Below, one piece after another: positions 8,568 through 16,907 of a DNA stretch of 64,000 nucleotides; the first letter of the stretch is position 1, and each line of letters starts with the position of its first letter. Source of the DNA: an uncultured Collinsella sp. (GTDB taxonomy: Bacteria > Actinomycetota > Coriobacteriia > Coriobacteriales > Coriobacteriaceae); the NCBI GenBank assembly GCA_900541745.1, contig UQLA01000001.1:124001-188000 (forward strand). Direction: 5' to 3'. The notes beneath the pieces are model-generated. The model had not been told where the DNA came from. It worked only from the letters and a program-made list of their open reading frames with translations, and made no database searches. Made by a program: the position numbers and the translations under genes.

Positions 8568-8601
8568 AAAAGCTCTGCCGCTACCCGCGGCAGGGCTTTT
8601 T
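8568..8601 (+). terminator. lacF terminator
   Basis: AAAAGCTCTGCCG pairs with CGGCAGGGCTTTTT around TACC(CG), giving a stem with T-run 28 bp after the lacF stop. It can work in both directions. Confidence 0.85.
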
Positions 8602-8614
8602 CTGTCCTCCTCCA

Positions 8615-8740
8615 AGTTGCGGTGAAATGGGGACTGAATAGGGGCCGGCGGGCGCAAAACAATCCCTATTCCACCGCAACTCATCCCGAGACAGTCATTG
8701 GGGACGTTCTTAAACGACTAGTCGTTGGGGGCAGTCTTGG
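8615..8740. repeat. palindromic element plus GGGACGTTCTTAAACG repeat
   Basis: AGTTGCGGTG...AATAGGG (8615-8643) pairs with CCCTATTCCACCGCAACT (8664-8681). It is followed by CATTGGGGACGTTCTTAAAC and GACTAGTC (8696-8723). The latter recurs at 47456-47483, next to another copy of a 39-bp repeat, so this is part of a family of mosaic intergenic repeats. Confidence 0.5.
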
Positions 8741-8825
8741 AGCTTCTGCACGCCCTTCCGTTCGGTTTTTCGATGGGTGGGTATACTTCCATCCGCAATG
8801 CAGGCCGGAATGAGGAGGTGTCCAA

Positions 8826-9839
8826 ATGCCGGACAACGGATTGATTCAAAAGACAGATGCGCACGAGATGGCTCATGGGCGTCCTGTCCAGATAACCGAG
8901 CATACGACGGTAACCGAGCTGCAGCCCAGCCTGTCCGATGTCGTGTGCGCAAACAAAAAGCTGCAGATTGGCTTTATCGTTGCGCTCGTGGTACTGGCGC
9001 TGTTGTCGGGCTTTGTAGCTCGTCCGCATTTTGCCGATACCAAGACTTGGGACTCCACCATTGAGGTCATCGATCAAAAGAAGGGCAATGTTTTGGCGCT
9101 CACAACCTCGTGCGTCGCCCTATCTGCGGGTATCACTGCGCTGCCGGGCGATACGGGAACGCCAGTTGCCGAGCAGCTCGCGCAGCTTTCGGGAAACTTG
9201 GGTATCGTGCTTGCCGTGCTCTACCTCGAAAAATATCTGCTGACCATTTTATGGTCGGTCGGGCTGGGCATCCTGATTCCGTTCTCGCTCGTACTCTTCG
9301 CGGTGTCGCTTGGCATTCACGGACGCTGGAGCACGAGCGCGGTCATTCGCCGCGTGGCAACGCGTGTGCTGGTGGTCGCCATAATTGGCATGGCGTTGGT
9401 GCCTGCAAGCGTTTGGGTGTCGCAGAAGGTCGACGAAACGTATCACGTTAGCATCGAGGCGGCCGAGCAAAAGGCGGCCGACGCTGCGAGTGCGGCAAAT
9501 AGCGATAGCTCCAAAGCAAGCAAGAAAAATACTGGGTCCACAGAGTCCAAGAACGTGCTTGAGCAGCTTGCCGACGGCGCCTCGGGTCTCGTCACGTCGG
9601 TGACCAGCGGCGCCAAGCAGATGACCGATGAAATTGTGCAGCAGGTGACCGACCTTATCGAAGGCGTCATCGTGATGATCGTGACCTCGTGCGTGATTCC
9701 ATTGCTGGTGCTCGCGGCGTTTTTGTGGCTGGGGCACACCCTGCTGGGGATTGATATCTCCGGTCCCGCGAACTATTTGACGGGCCGCTTTCTGAGTGCT
9801 CCGTCCAAGCATACCAAGAAGGGCGGGCAGTCCGAGTAA
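8826..9839 (+). CDS. unrecognised multi-pass membrane protein
   Basis: I do not recognise this 337-residue protein. It has about four hydrophobic segments (roughly residues 46-66, 139-167, 181-202 and 279-303). A charged, Ala/Ser/Lys-rich stretch lies at about 213-245 (EQKAADAASAANSDSSKASKK), followed by a polar ELADGASGL...QMTDEIVQQ helix before the last segment. There is no signal peptidase or enzyme motif. A strong AGGAGG ribosome-binding site precedes the ATG, so it is very likely expressed. It lies between lacF and lacA but has its own flanking terminators, so a link to lactose use is not shown. Confidence 0.75.
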   Translation: MPDNGLIQKTDAHEMAHGRPVQITEHTTVTELQPSLSDVVCANKKLQIGFIVALVVLALLSGFVARPHFADTKTWDSTIEVIDQKKGNVLALTTSCVALSAGITALPGDTGTPVAEQLAQLSGNLGIVLAVLYLEKYLLTILWSVGLGILIPFSLVLFAVSLGIHGRWSTSAVIRRVATRVLVVAIIGMALVPASVWVSQKVDETYHVSIEAAEQKAADAASAANSDSSKASKKNTGSTESKNVLEQLADGASGLVTSVTSGAKQMTDEIVQQVTDLIEGVIVMIVTSCVIPLLVLAAFLWLGHTLLGIDISGPANYLTGRFLSAPSKHTKKGGQSE

Positions 9840-9873
9840 CTAAAACAGCTGTATATACCGGGGCATACTGCCG

Positions 9874-9912
9874 AAGGGCGGCCGAGACACGTTCTCGGCC
9901 GCCCTTTTGTTT
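9874..9912 (+). terminator. terminator after membrane protein gene
   Basis: AAGGGCGGCCGAGA pairs with TCTCGGCCGCCCTT, followed by TTGTTTGTT. A classical intrinsic terminator 35 bp after the stop codon. Confidence 0.85.
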
Positions 9913-9963
9913 GTTGAATACGCGGTCGCTACGTCCGCGCCGGGTCCAGACGGTCGGCAATCA

Positions 9964-10052
9964 TCCGTGAACGGTATTTGTTCAAAAAAGAACAAAGATA
10001 AACAAATAATTCTTGCAGTTGATGTTCGAATGTGTTCAAATAAACATGAACA
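9964..10052 (+). promoter_or_regulatory. lacA control region: GTGAACGGTA motif and TGTTCA palindrome
   Basis: TCCGTGAACGGTATTTG (9964-9980) is followed by GTTCAAAAAAGAAC and an AACAAAGATAAACA run. Then comes TGTTCAAATAAACATGAACA (10033-10052), with perfect TGTTCA/TGAACA arms. The AAACA/TGTT-rich sequences resemble DeoR-type (LacR) operators, so the DeoR protein at 20847 is a candidate ligand. That link is inference. Confidence 0.4.
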
Positions 10053-10146
10053 GTGAAGAACCGCACATTCAGATGCCCGGACCTGAACGCGATTCAACAC
10101 TTCCAAACAGAAACTACGCACCTGCGTATCTCTCAAGGAGGATGTC

Positions 10147-10575
10147 ATGAGGGTTGTAATCGCTTCCGATGCCGACGGTATGTCGATGAAGGAGTCCATC
10201 AAGGAGATGCTCATCGCCGACGGTCACGAGGTCGTCGACTATTCCGAGACCCCTGCCGCGGACTTTGTCGATTCCGCGACCGCCGTTGCCAAGGACCTGC
10301 TGGAGCACAAGGATTCCCAGGGCTTCGCATTCGATAAGTACGGCGTCGGCTCCTATATGGCCGCCGTCAAGATCAAGGGCATGGTCGTCGCCAACATTTC
10401 CGACGAGCGTTCCGCCTACATGACCCGCGAGCACAACGGCTCGCGCATGGTCACCATGGGCCCGGGCGTTGTGGGCACCGAGGTCGCCAAGAAGATCGCC
10501 CGCGAGTTCCTGCGCGCCCAGTACGCCGGCGGCCGTCACCAGATCCGTGTCGACATGCTCAACAAGATGGCCTAA
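10147..10575 (+). CDS. lacA: galactose-6-phosphate isomerase subunit LacA
   Basis: A 142-residue subunit of the RpiB/LacAB isomerase fold that, with LacB, converts galactose-6-phosphate to tagatose-6-phosphate. It starts MRVVIASDADGMSMKESI and carries FDKYGVGSYMAA and the LacA-like end GPGVVGTEVAKKIAREFL. Length equals LacA of streptococci and staphylococci (about 141). AAGGAGG lies before the ATG. lacB follows 63 bp downstream on the same strand, so the two are probably co-transcribed. Confidence 0.93.
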   Translation: MRVVIASDADGMSMKESIKEMLIADGHEVVDYSETPAADFVDSATAVAKDLLEHKDSQGFAFDKYGVGSYMAAVKIKGMVVANISDERSAYMTREHNGSRMVTMGPGVVGTEVAKKIAREFLRAQYAGGRHQIRVDMLNKMA

Positions 10576-10638
10576 CGAGAGCCACCGAGAACTCGAACTT
10601 CTACCTCAACTTGTGAATTCAGACGAAAGGACGTTCTG

Positions 10639-11163
10639 ATGAAGAAGACCATCGCAATCGGTTGCGACCATATCGTTACGGACGAGAAGATCTATCTGGC
10701 CGACCGCCTGGAGCAGGCTGGTTACAAGGTGCTCGACTGCGGCACCTACAGCCACACCCGTACGCACTATCCCATCTACGGTAAGGCCGTGGGCGAGGCT
10801 GTTGCTAGCGGCAAGGCCGACTTTGGCGTGGCCCTGTGCGGCACCGGCATCGGCATCACCAACGCCGTCAACAAGGTTCCCGGCGCCCGCTGCGCCCTGG
10901 TCCGCGACATGACCTCTGCCCTGTATGCCCGTCGCGAGCTCAACGCCAACATCGTGGGCTTTGGCGGCAAGATTACCGGCGAGTTCCTGATGGCCGATAT
11001 CATGCTTGCCTTCCTGGAGGAGCCCTACGAGAAGACCCCCGAGCACGATGCCCTGATCGCCAAGATCGATGCCTGCAATAAGGCCGATGCCGAGGCTCAG
11101 GCTGACCCGCACTTCTTTGACGAGTTCCTCGAGAAGTGGGACCGCGGCGAATACCACGACTAA
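10639..11163 (+). CDS. lacB: galactose-6-phosphate isomerase subunit LacB
   Basis: A 174-residue partner of LacA. It has the RpiB-like active-site string CGTGIGITNAVNKVPGARCALV with the catalytic cysteine, plus an N-terminal IAIGCDHIVTDEKIYLADRL. Length matches LacB (about 171). It acts in the tagatose-6-phosphate pathway upstream of LacC. GAAAGGACG precedes the ATG. A hairpin and large palindromic repeat follow the stop, separating it from lacX. Confidence 0.93.
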   Translation: MKKTIAIGCDHIVTDEKIYLADRLEQAGYKVLDCGTYSHTRTHYPIYGKAVGEAVASGKADFGVALCGTGIGITNAVNKVPGARCALVRDMTSALYARRELNANIVGFGGKITGEFLMADIMLAFLEEPYEKTPEHDALIAKIDACNKADAEAQADPHFFDEFLEKWDRGEYHD

Positions 11164-11166
11164 TTA

Positions 11167-11317
11167 GGTTCCGGCGTTCTGCCGAACGCCGGACCGGTCG
11201 ACGCTGCGCGGCGCTCAGGCACCCCATCTCGCCGCTCAAACCGTCGCTCGCGTACATGAAGTACGCGTCGCTCCTCTTTCGCGGCGACCTGGGGCACCTG
11301 AGCGCCGCTCGCTGACG
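11167..11317 (+). repeat. nested palindromic repeat, family A (copy 1)
   Basis: A small hairpin (GGTTCCGGCGTTC with its mirror, 11167-11195) is followed by GACGCTGCGCGG, then a long stem. The outer arm GGCGCTCAGG...CCCC pairs with GGGGCACCTGAGCGCC, and the inner arm CGCGTAC pairs with GTACGCG. It ends with GCTCGCTGACG. The same architecture with different arm sequences occurs at 13426, 27735 and 47595. It probably also terminates lacAB transcription. Confidence 0.65.
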
Positions 11318-11540
11318 TTTGAGTGACCTGTGAGATCGCCCCTGTTGTTGCGAAGTGTTCTGGTACGGCGAGCTGCTCCGATAACACGTTTTCTTGCTTG
11401 GCTTGAGTGCTTCGCTCTTGGCTGTACTTGGCGATTTGCAGCTTTTCAATTGACGGCTCGCGTTTCTGTGAGGGGGCGCGGGCCGGTTTTCTATCAGCCC
11501 TATTGACTTGGCGGGCTGTCGTAAGAAAGGGAAGGCTCCT

Positions 11541-12422
11541 ATGGAGTTTGTTCTTGATAACGGTTCTATCCGCGTAGCACTGAGCACGGCGGGCGGGTCG
11601 TTCACTTCTATTGCGGCCAACGGCCGTGAGTACCTGTGGCAGGGTGACCCGGCGGTCTGGTCGGGCCAGGCACCCATTTGTTTCCCGATCTGCGGCGGTC
11701 TTCGTGACGGTCGCGCAATGACCACGGGCGGCCGCGAGGTCAAGCTCGCCCGCCACGGCTTTGCTCGCAAGCAGGAGTGGAAGCTCGAGGAGCAGAGCGA
11801 CAACATGGTTGCGCTGAGCTTAAGCTCTGCCGACCATGCCGAGTTGCTCGAGCAGTACCCGTATCCGTTTAAGATCGTTGCTCGTTACACGATCGATGCG
11901 GAGAAGGTGGCCGTGTCGTACGAGGTGACCAATGAGGGCACCGAGGACATGCCGTTCTTTGTGGGCGGTCACCCTGGCTTTAAGTGCCCGCTTGACGAGG
12001 GCGAGTCCTACGACGACTACGAGCTTCGTTTTGAGCAGCGTGAGGCCACCGAGCTCTGTACTGCCGTTCCCTCGACGGGCCTGATTGATGTTGAGCATCG
12101 CAGCAAGAACCCCATGATCGGCCATGACCTGCCGCTTACCCACGAACTCTTCGACTTCGCGGAGACCATCTTTGACGTGCTCGAGAGCCGCGTGGTTACG
12201 CTGACCAAGAAGACCGAGGACAAGGGCGTGCGCCTGACGTTCCCCGATATGCCGTACCTGATTGTGTGGAGCAAGCCCGAGGGTGACTTTGTGGCCGTGG
12301 AACCGTGGGGCGGCCTGTCCACCTGCTCCGACGAGGACGATATTCTGGAGCACAAGCGTGGCTGCCTGGTGGCCAAGCCGGGAGAGACCGTCACCCGCGG
12401 CTTTGAGATCGAGATCCTTTAA
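11541..12422 (+). CDS. lacX: aldose 1-epimerase family protein (LacX type)
   Basis: A 293-residue galactose-mutarotase-like protein of the LacX branch: GSFTSIAANGREYLWQGDP, then APICFPICGGLRDGR, then FVGGHPGFKCPL with the expected His. It likely interconverts anomers of a galactose or tagatose phosphate, though the role of LacX in the pathway is not settled. ATG 11541 has AAAGGGAAGG upstream, so the extra upstream codons are not needed. lacC follows 53 bp later in the same direction, consistent with a lacXC transcript. Confidence 0.82.
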   Translation: MEFVLDNGSIRVALSTAGGSFTSIAANGREYLWQGDPAVWSGQAPICFPICGGLRDGRAMTTGGREVKLARHGFARKQEWKLEEQSDNMVALSLSSADHAELLEQYPYPFKIVARYTIDAEKVAVSYEVTNEGTEDMPFFVGGHPGFKCPLDEGESYDDYELRFEQREATELCTAVPSTGLIDVEHRSKNPMIGHDLPLTHELFDFAETIFDVLESRVVTLTKKTEDKGVRLTFPDMPYLIVWSKPEGDFVAVEPWGGLSTCSDEDDILEHKRGCLVAKPGETVTRGFEIEIL

Positions 12423-12475
12423 CGAGTTATCGTATGTTTGGGGCGGGTTATGCCGCCCCGGAACAGGAGTTCAAC

Positions 12476-13411
12476 ATGATTCTGACCGTTACCATGAACC
12501 CGTCGATTGATACGCGCTATCAGCTCGACAAGTTGATCATCGACGACGTGAACCGTGTGACGCCCGAAAAGACCGCTGGCGGCAAGGGCCTCAACGTGAG
12601 CCGTGTGCTGCTGCAGTTGGGCGACGATGTGCTCGCGACCGGTCTGCTCGGCGGACACATGGGTGCCTATATGGCCGAGCTTATGGATGCCGACGGCGTC
12701 AAGAACGACTTTGTGCCCATCGCCGGTGAGACGCGCATTTGCCTGAATATTCTGCACGAGGGTAATCAGACCGAGCTGCTGGAGAGCGGCCCGCAGATCG
12801 CTCCGGCCGAGCTCGAGGCCTTTACGGCCAAGTTTGCCGAGCTTGCAGCGAAGGCGGACGTTGTGACGCTTTCGGGCTCGCTGCCGCGTGGCGTCGATGC
12901 CGGCTATTATGCCGAGCTCGTTAAGATCGCCGAAGAGGCGGGCGCCAAGGTGCTGCTCGACACTTCGGGTGCATCGCTGGAGGCCGCGCTGGAGTCCGAC
13001 GCTAAGCCTGAGCTCGTAAAGCCCAACCTGACCGAGATTAACGGTCTGCTGGGTACGTCCTTTACGACCGATGATGTCGATGCCCTGCGCGAGGCGCTTG
13101 CCGCCGATGACCGCTTTGCCGGTATCCCCTGGGTTGTCGTTTCGATGGGCGCTGCCGGTTCGGTGGGCTTCCATGAGGGTCGCGCGTTCCGCGCCAAGAC
13201 GCCCGCGATTGCGGCTGTGAACGCGACGGGTTCCGGTGACTCGACCATCGCCGGCTTTGCGCATGCCATTGCGGCTGGTGCCGACGACGTCACGGTGCTC
13301 AAGACCGCCAATACCTGCGGCAAGCTCAACGCCATGGATCCCAAGACCGGCCACCTGGTCATGGACCGCTGGGACGAGATCTACAACAACGTTGAAGTAA
13401 CGGAGCTTTAG
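12476..13411 (+). CDS. lacC: tagatose-6-phosphate kinase (PfkB family)
   Basis: A 311-residue sugar-phosphate kinase. It starts MILTVTMNPSIDTRYQLDKL and has the PfkB N-terminal glycine motif AGGKGLNVSRVLLQLG (about residues 36-51). The C-terminal catalytic motif is VNATGSGDSTIAGFAHAI, whose Asp is the expected base. It would phosphorylate tagatose-6-phosphate to the 1,6-bisphosphate. The close relative 1-phosphofructokinase cannot be excluded from sequence alone, but the lacABX context favours LacC. ATG 12476 has AGGAG 6-7 nt upstream; the longer frame to 12434 is unlikely. Confidence 0.87.
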   Translation: MILTVTMNPSIDTRYQLDKLIIDDVNRVTPEKTAGGKGLNVSRVLLQLGDDVLATGLLGGHMGAYMAELMDADGVKNDFVPIAGETRICLNILHEGNQTELLESGPQIAPAELEAFTAKFAELAAKADVVTLSGSLPRGVDAGYYAELVKIAEEAGAKVLLDTSGASLEAALESDAKPELVKPNLTEINGLLGTSFTTDDVDALREALAADDRFAGIPWVVVSMGAAGSVGFHEGRAFRAKTPAIAAVNATGSGDSTIAGFAHAIAAGADDVTVLKTANTCGKLNAMDPKTGHLVMDRWDEIYNNVEVTEL

Positions 13412-13425
13412 GGTTACGGCGTCGA

Positions 13426-13574
13426 GTTACGGCGTTTTACCAAACGCCGTAACCTGCCGACGCTGCGCGGGCCGCATTTGGATAATCTGACGTTCAACTT
13501 CAAGGGCGCGACCAGAAGGTCAGCGCCCTTTCGTTTCACGTCACCTTGTCTCAAATGCGGCCCGCTCGCTGTCG
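13426..13574 (+). repeat. nested palindromic repeat, family A (copy 2)
   Basis: A hairpin GTTACGGCGTTT with its mirror (13426-13453) is followed by GACGCTGCGCGG. A long stem comes next: GGGCCGCATTTG pairs with CAAATGCGGCCC, with an inner arm AGGGCGCGACC/GGTCAGCGCCCT. It ends GCTCGCTGTCG. A near-identical inverted copy lies at 47595-47742. It sits directly after lacC, where it may terminate transcription. Confidence 0.65.
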
Positions 13575-13619
13575 TTTCCAAGACATCGGCGTTGCCTTGC
13601 TTCGGGAATGCGGCAGATA

Positions 13620-13658
13620 GGGACGTTCCTTTTCTGCTGGCAGTTTGGGACACTCCTT
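13620..13658 (+). repeat. 39-bp repeat, left copy
   Basis: This 39-bp sequence begins GGGACGTTCC and ends GGGACACTCCTT. It recurs in the same orientation at 15131-15169 with two mismatches, on the other side of the ATPase gene, and inverted at 47512-47550. Confidence 0.8.
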
Positions 13659-13681
13659 ACGGGACGCCCCCTCCACAGCGC

Positions 13682-14983
13682 CTATGCCAGCTTGTCGATT
13701 TGCCCAATCTCCCAGAGCGGAATGTTGACGAGCGTGCCCTCGTCTCTATATGCCGCTAACGATGTTCTCACGCAGCGCTCGAGCTTGAACTTCTCGCAGG
13801 CAATCCTCAGGCTCTTTGCTTTGAGATTCTCTGCCGCCTTGACCTCGAGCGGAAGCACGGTCCCCGCATGGTCGATGGCAAAGTCAGTCTCTGCATTGCC
13901 GGAGGAGGATGACCAATACGCGGGAGTTTTGCCTTGGAGCAAAAGCTCCTGTGCGACGTATTGCTCGGTCAGCGAGCCTTTGAACTCCGTAAAAACAGCG
14001 GGCCCGTTCAGAACAATGGCTGGCGAGAGGCCGGAGAGTGCTCCGAGGATGCCGGTGTCGATGCAGAACAGCTTGAAGCCCGAGAGATCCTCGTAGCTTG
14101 TGAGCGGTGCTCTTAGGGCGGAAACACGTGGTACCTTATGAACGATTCCATAGTCCATGAGCCACTGGAGGCTTTCCTCAAAATCGCGTGCGCGCGCCCC
14201 GGGACGGAGCGCACCGTAGACGAACTTCTTGTTTTCCTTTGCGAGCTGGCCGGGAAGGGATTTCCAAACCAGCCTCATGCGCTCGACGATGCGGGCTGGC
14301 GCATGCTTGCCAAAATCGGATTCGTAAGCTTCGATGATTTGCTGCTGAAGCCTGCGGGCCTCGATGAAATCGTGGGAGGCGGCGAAAGCGGAGACAACTT
14401 CTGGCATGCCACCGACAACGAGGTATTCCTTGAGCAGGCGCTCGAGCTTTTCGGAAACGTTTGCCAGCAGGTCCATGTCTGCGGCAAGGATGGCATCTGC
14501 GAGCGGATCGCCATCGACGGCACGAACGAACTCGACAAACCCCATGGGGCGCATGGTAAGCTGGTCAATCTTGCCGACGGGGAACGACTCGTTTTCGCGT
14601 TGGAGCGCGAGCCCCATATAGGAGCCGGCTGCCACGATATGGTATTCCGGCGCCAGCTCGTTGAAGTATTTGAGCGAGGTGATGCCACGCGGTGCCTCTT
14701 GGATTTCGTCGAAGATGATGAGTGTGTCTGTCGGCGTTATGGTCTGGCCGCGCAGGAGCTCTATCTGGGAGATGATGCGTTTGGGGTCAAGGCTTCCGTC
14801 GAACAGCGAACGTACGCCCGGTTCGAGCATAAAGTCAAAACGGATGACGTTTTGATACTGCTGGCCTGCGAATTCGTTGAGAAGCCAGGTTTTTCCCGTC
14901 TGGCGGGCCCCCTTAAGCAGGAGGGGCTTGCGGTTTGCCCTAGATTTCCAAGCGATGAGTTCGTCCATTAGCTGTCGCTGCAT
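13682..14983 (-). CDS. AAA-type ATPase with DUF4143 domain
   Basis: A 433-residue ATP-binding protein of the DUF4143 group, whose cellular role is unknown. Walker A is LLLKGARQTGKTWLL near residue 21-35 and Walker B is TLIIFDEIQEAPRG at about 85-98. The C-terminal half has the DUF4143 pattern ending with YWSSSSGNAETDFAIDHAGTVLPLEVKA, an endonuclease-like D/E-x-K string. AGGAGG precedes the ATG. It interrupts the lac/gal gene order between lacC and galT and is bracketed by 39-bp direct repeats. Three 33-bp tandem repeats lie at its promoter. This looks like an inserted accessory unit. Confidence 0.85.
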   Translation of the reverse strand: MQRQLMDELIAWKSRANRKPLLLKGARQTGKTWLLNEFAGQQYQNVIRFDFMLEPGVRSLFDGSLDPKRIISQIELLRGQTITPTDTLIIFDEIQEAPRGITSLKYFNELAPEYHIVAAGSYMGLALQRENESFPVGKIDQLTMRPMGFVEFVRAVDGDPLADAILAADMDLLANVSEKLERLLKEYLVVGGMPEVVSAFAASHDFIEARRLQQQIIEAYESDFGKHAPARIVERMRLVWKSLPGQLAKENKKFVYGALRPGARARDFEESLQWLMDYGIVHKVPRVSALRAPLTSYEDLSGFKLFCIDTGILGALSGLSPAIVLNGPAVFTEFKGSLTEQYVAQELLLQGKTPAYWSSSSGNAETDFAIDHAGTVLPLEVKAAENLKAKSLRIACEKFKLERCVRTSLAAYRDEGTLVNIPLWEIGQIDKLA

Positions 14984-15023
14984 ACTGCCTCCTAACGATC
15001 ATGTTTAGTATAAGACTGTTTTG

Positions 15024-15113
15024 GTCTTTCCATTGAAAAATGTGGGAATGAACCACGTCTTTCCATCGAATAATGTGGGAGGCAATCACGTTTTTCCATC
15101 GAATAATGTGAGG
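15024..15113. repeat. 33-bp tandem repeats upstream of the DUF4143 gene
   Basis: Two full units (15024-15056, 15057-15089) and a partial third (from 15090) share TTTCCATCGAATAATGTGGG. The 33-bp period is three helical turns, and the array starts just upstream of a -10-like TATACT for the ATPase gene. An iteron-like binding array for a regulator fits. There is no spacer/repeat pattern of a CRISPR array. Confidence 0.7.
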
Positions 15114-15130
15114 GTTTAGGTAGGCATCTG

Positions 15131-15169
15131 GGGACGTTCTTTTTCTGCCGGCAGTTTGGGACACTCCTT
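15131..15169 (+). repeat. 39-bp repeat, right copy
   Basis: Matches the copy at 13620-13658 at 37 of 39 positions and lies in the same orientation. The two copies bracket the DUF4143 gene and its promoter array. Confidence 0.8.
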
Positions 15170-15200
15170 GTTTTGGTGCAAATTAGTTACCCTTGCATCA

Positions 15201-15238
15201 GAAAACGGCGCCCGTCGGCGATGTTGCCGGCGGGCGCC
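15201..15238 (-). terminator. galKT operon terminator
   Basis: On the minus strand GGCGCCCGCCGGC pairs with GCCGACGGGCGCC (15238-15207) and is followed by GTTTTC. It is placed 50 bp after the galT stop. Confidence 0.75.
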
Positions 15239-15287
15239 GCTGTCGTGTAGGCGCTATTTGTTAAGTGCGTGCGTTCGAGCTCGCGTG

Positions 15288-16907
15288 CTACAGCGAGTCG
15301 ATAAAGCGCTGCTGGGCGCCGCGTCCCGCCTCGTCCCACTTAAAGACGCCGGCGTTGTCGAGCACGTGGCCAAACACCACGCCGACCTCCTCGTGCAGGA
15401 TATCGATGGCGTTGTCGGCCGTAAGCTCGTCGGCGCGGCGAGCAAAGACGTCCTCGGCCCACGCGGCATGGCTGCGACAAAGATCATCGACCTCGAGCGC
15501 ACCGGCAAGATCGTAGCTGGCATCGACCTTGGCTGCCAGCAGATGCTCACGGACAGCGCCAAGCTCGGGAACCAGGCGCGGCGGCAGAATGGCCAGGCCC
15601 ATGACCTCGATCAGGCCGATGTTCTCCTTCTTAATGTGGTGGTACTCGGCATGCGGGTGGAACACGCCCAGCGGATGCTCGTCGGTCGTGATGTTGCAGC
15701 GAAGCGCCAGGTAGGCCTCGTAGATTTCGCCGCCGGCATTTCCGCGAGAGTCGACGCGGCGGATGACGGGCGTCACGGTGTTGTGGGCCACACCGTCAGC
15801 CGTGTATGCGATGACGCCCACAGACTCATCGGTCCACTCGCGCCAGGCGAGGATAATCTTCTCGGCAGCGTCGAGCAGCTGAGCGCGGTCATGCGAGCGC
15901 AGGCGCAACACCGAGAGCGGCCACTGCAGCACGGTACCGCTGACCTGGTCAAAACCGGGCACGCTAAACTGCGAGACCTCGGCGGCATGCATCATGGGGA
16001 ACTCGTGCGCGCCGCCCTGGAAGTGGTCGTGCGACAGAATCGAGCCGCCCACGATGGGCAGGTCGGCGTTGGAGCCAATAAAGTAGTGCGGGAACAGGTC
16101 GACAAAGTCGAGCAGGCAGGTCAGCCCCTTGCGGTCGACGTGCATCGGACGATGCTCGGAGCTCATGGCAATGCAGTGCTCGTTAAAGTACGCGTACGGG
16201 CTGTATTGGAAGCCCCAGCGCTCGCCGTCGAGCTTAATGGGGATAACGCGCAGATTCTGGCGGGCGGGATGGGCGACGCCGTCGGCTGCAGCGGAGCGTC
16301 CGGGATAGCCCTCGTTTTCGATGCAGAGCTGGCAGGCGGGATATTTCTCGCCCGTGTTCTTGGCTACACCTGCCGCGGCGATATCGCGCGGGTCCTTCTC
16401 GGGCTTTGACAGGTTGATGGTAATCTCGAGGTCGCCCCAGTTGGTGGGGGTGCTCCATTTGATGTTGCGCGCGATGGCGGCACGGCGCACGTAGCCGGCG
16501 TCGCAGCACAGGCCGTAGAACCAGTCGGTCGCGGCGCGGGGTTCGTTGACGCCCATGCGTCCGTTGAACTCCTCGTTTACAACCGAAGGCCTTGGCATGA
16601 GCGCGCCCATGATGCGCATGGCGATGCGGTCGCGGCCCGATGCCGTGTCCTCGGCGGCGCCGTTGGCAACAGCCGCCTCGGCAAGCGCGGCAAGTGTGCC
16701 TTCAAGGTCAAAGTTGGGCAGGGTGTCGGGGTGCAAGAGCGAGAGTTTCTCGACCTGGAGCGCCCAGGCCATGTCGAGCGCCGGGCCCGTAGCACCGATG
16801 CACTCGAGAATGGTGTTATACGCCCAGATGCGATCGTCCTGGCCGATCATCGATCGGTGGATAGCGTACTCGATCAGGTTCTGCGCGGCCTCGCGCACGT
16901 CAGTCAT
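15288..16907 (-). CDS. galT: galactose-1-phosphate uridylyltransferase, type 2
   Basis: A roughly 539-residue GalT of the long firmicute-type family (about 490-510 in most members). It exchanges UMP between UDP-glucose and galactose-1-phosphate. Recognisable stretches are FNGRMGVNEPRAATDWFYGLC, YFIGSNADLPIVGGSILSHDHFQGG with its His-rich core, and EYHHIKKENIGLIEVMG. galK's TAA stop and the ATG at 16907 overlap as TAATG, so translational coupling favours this start. An ATG 9 nt upstream (16916) is the alternative. It lies in a two-gene galKT operon facing away from a LacI gene. Confidence 0.92.
   Translation of the reverse strand: MTDVREAAQNLIEYAIHRSMIGQDDRIWAYNTILECIGATGPALDMAWALQVEKLSLLHPDTLPNFDLEGTLAALAEAAVANGAAEDTASGRDRIAMRIMGALMPRPSVVNEEFNGRMGVNEPRAATDWFYGLCCDAGYVRRAAIARNIKWSTPTNWGDLEITINLSKPEKDPRDIAAAGVAKNTGEKYPACQLCIENEGYPGRSAAADGVAHPARQNLRVIPIKLDGERWGFQYSPYAYFNEHCIAMSSEHRPMHVDRKGLTCLLDFVDLFPHYFIGSNADLPIVGGSILSHDHFQGGAHEFPMMHAAEVSQFSVPGFDQVSGTVLQWPLSVLRLRSHDRAQLLDAAEKIILAWREWTDESVGVIAYTADGVAHNTVTPVIRRVDSRGNAGGEIYEAYLALRCNITTDEHPLGVFHPHAEYHHIKKENIGLIEVMGLAILPPRLVPELGAVREHLLAAKVDASYDLAGALEVDDLCRSHAAWAEDVFARRADELTADNAIDILHEEVGVVFGHVLDNAGVFKWDEAGRGAQQRFIDSL

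Larger units (their letters stand above)
14984..15287. other. intergenic stretch with tandem repeats, direct repeat and terminator
   Basis: The 304 bp between the ATPase gene and galT hold a -10-like TATACT on the minus strand (15012-15007), the 33-bp tandem repeats, a 39-bp repeat copy and the galT terminator. No gene is evident. Confidence 0.5.

Noticed and set aside
15024..15113. Tandem repeats considered as a CRISPR array.
   Set aside because: The 33-bp unit repeats without unique spacers, and no cas gene is near.
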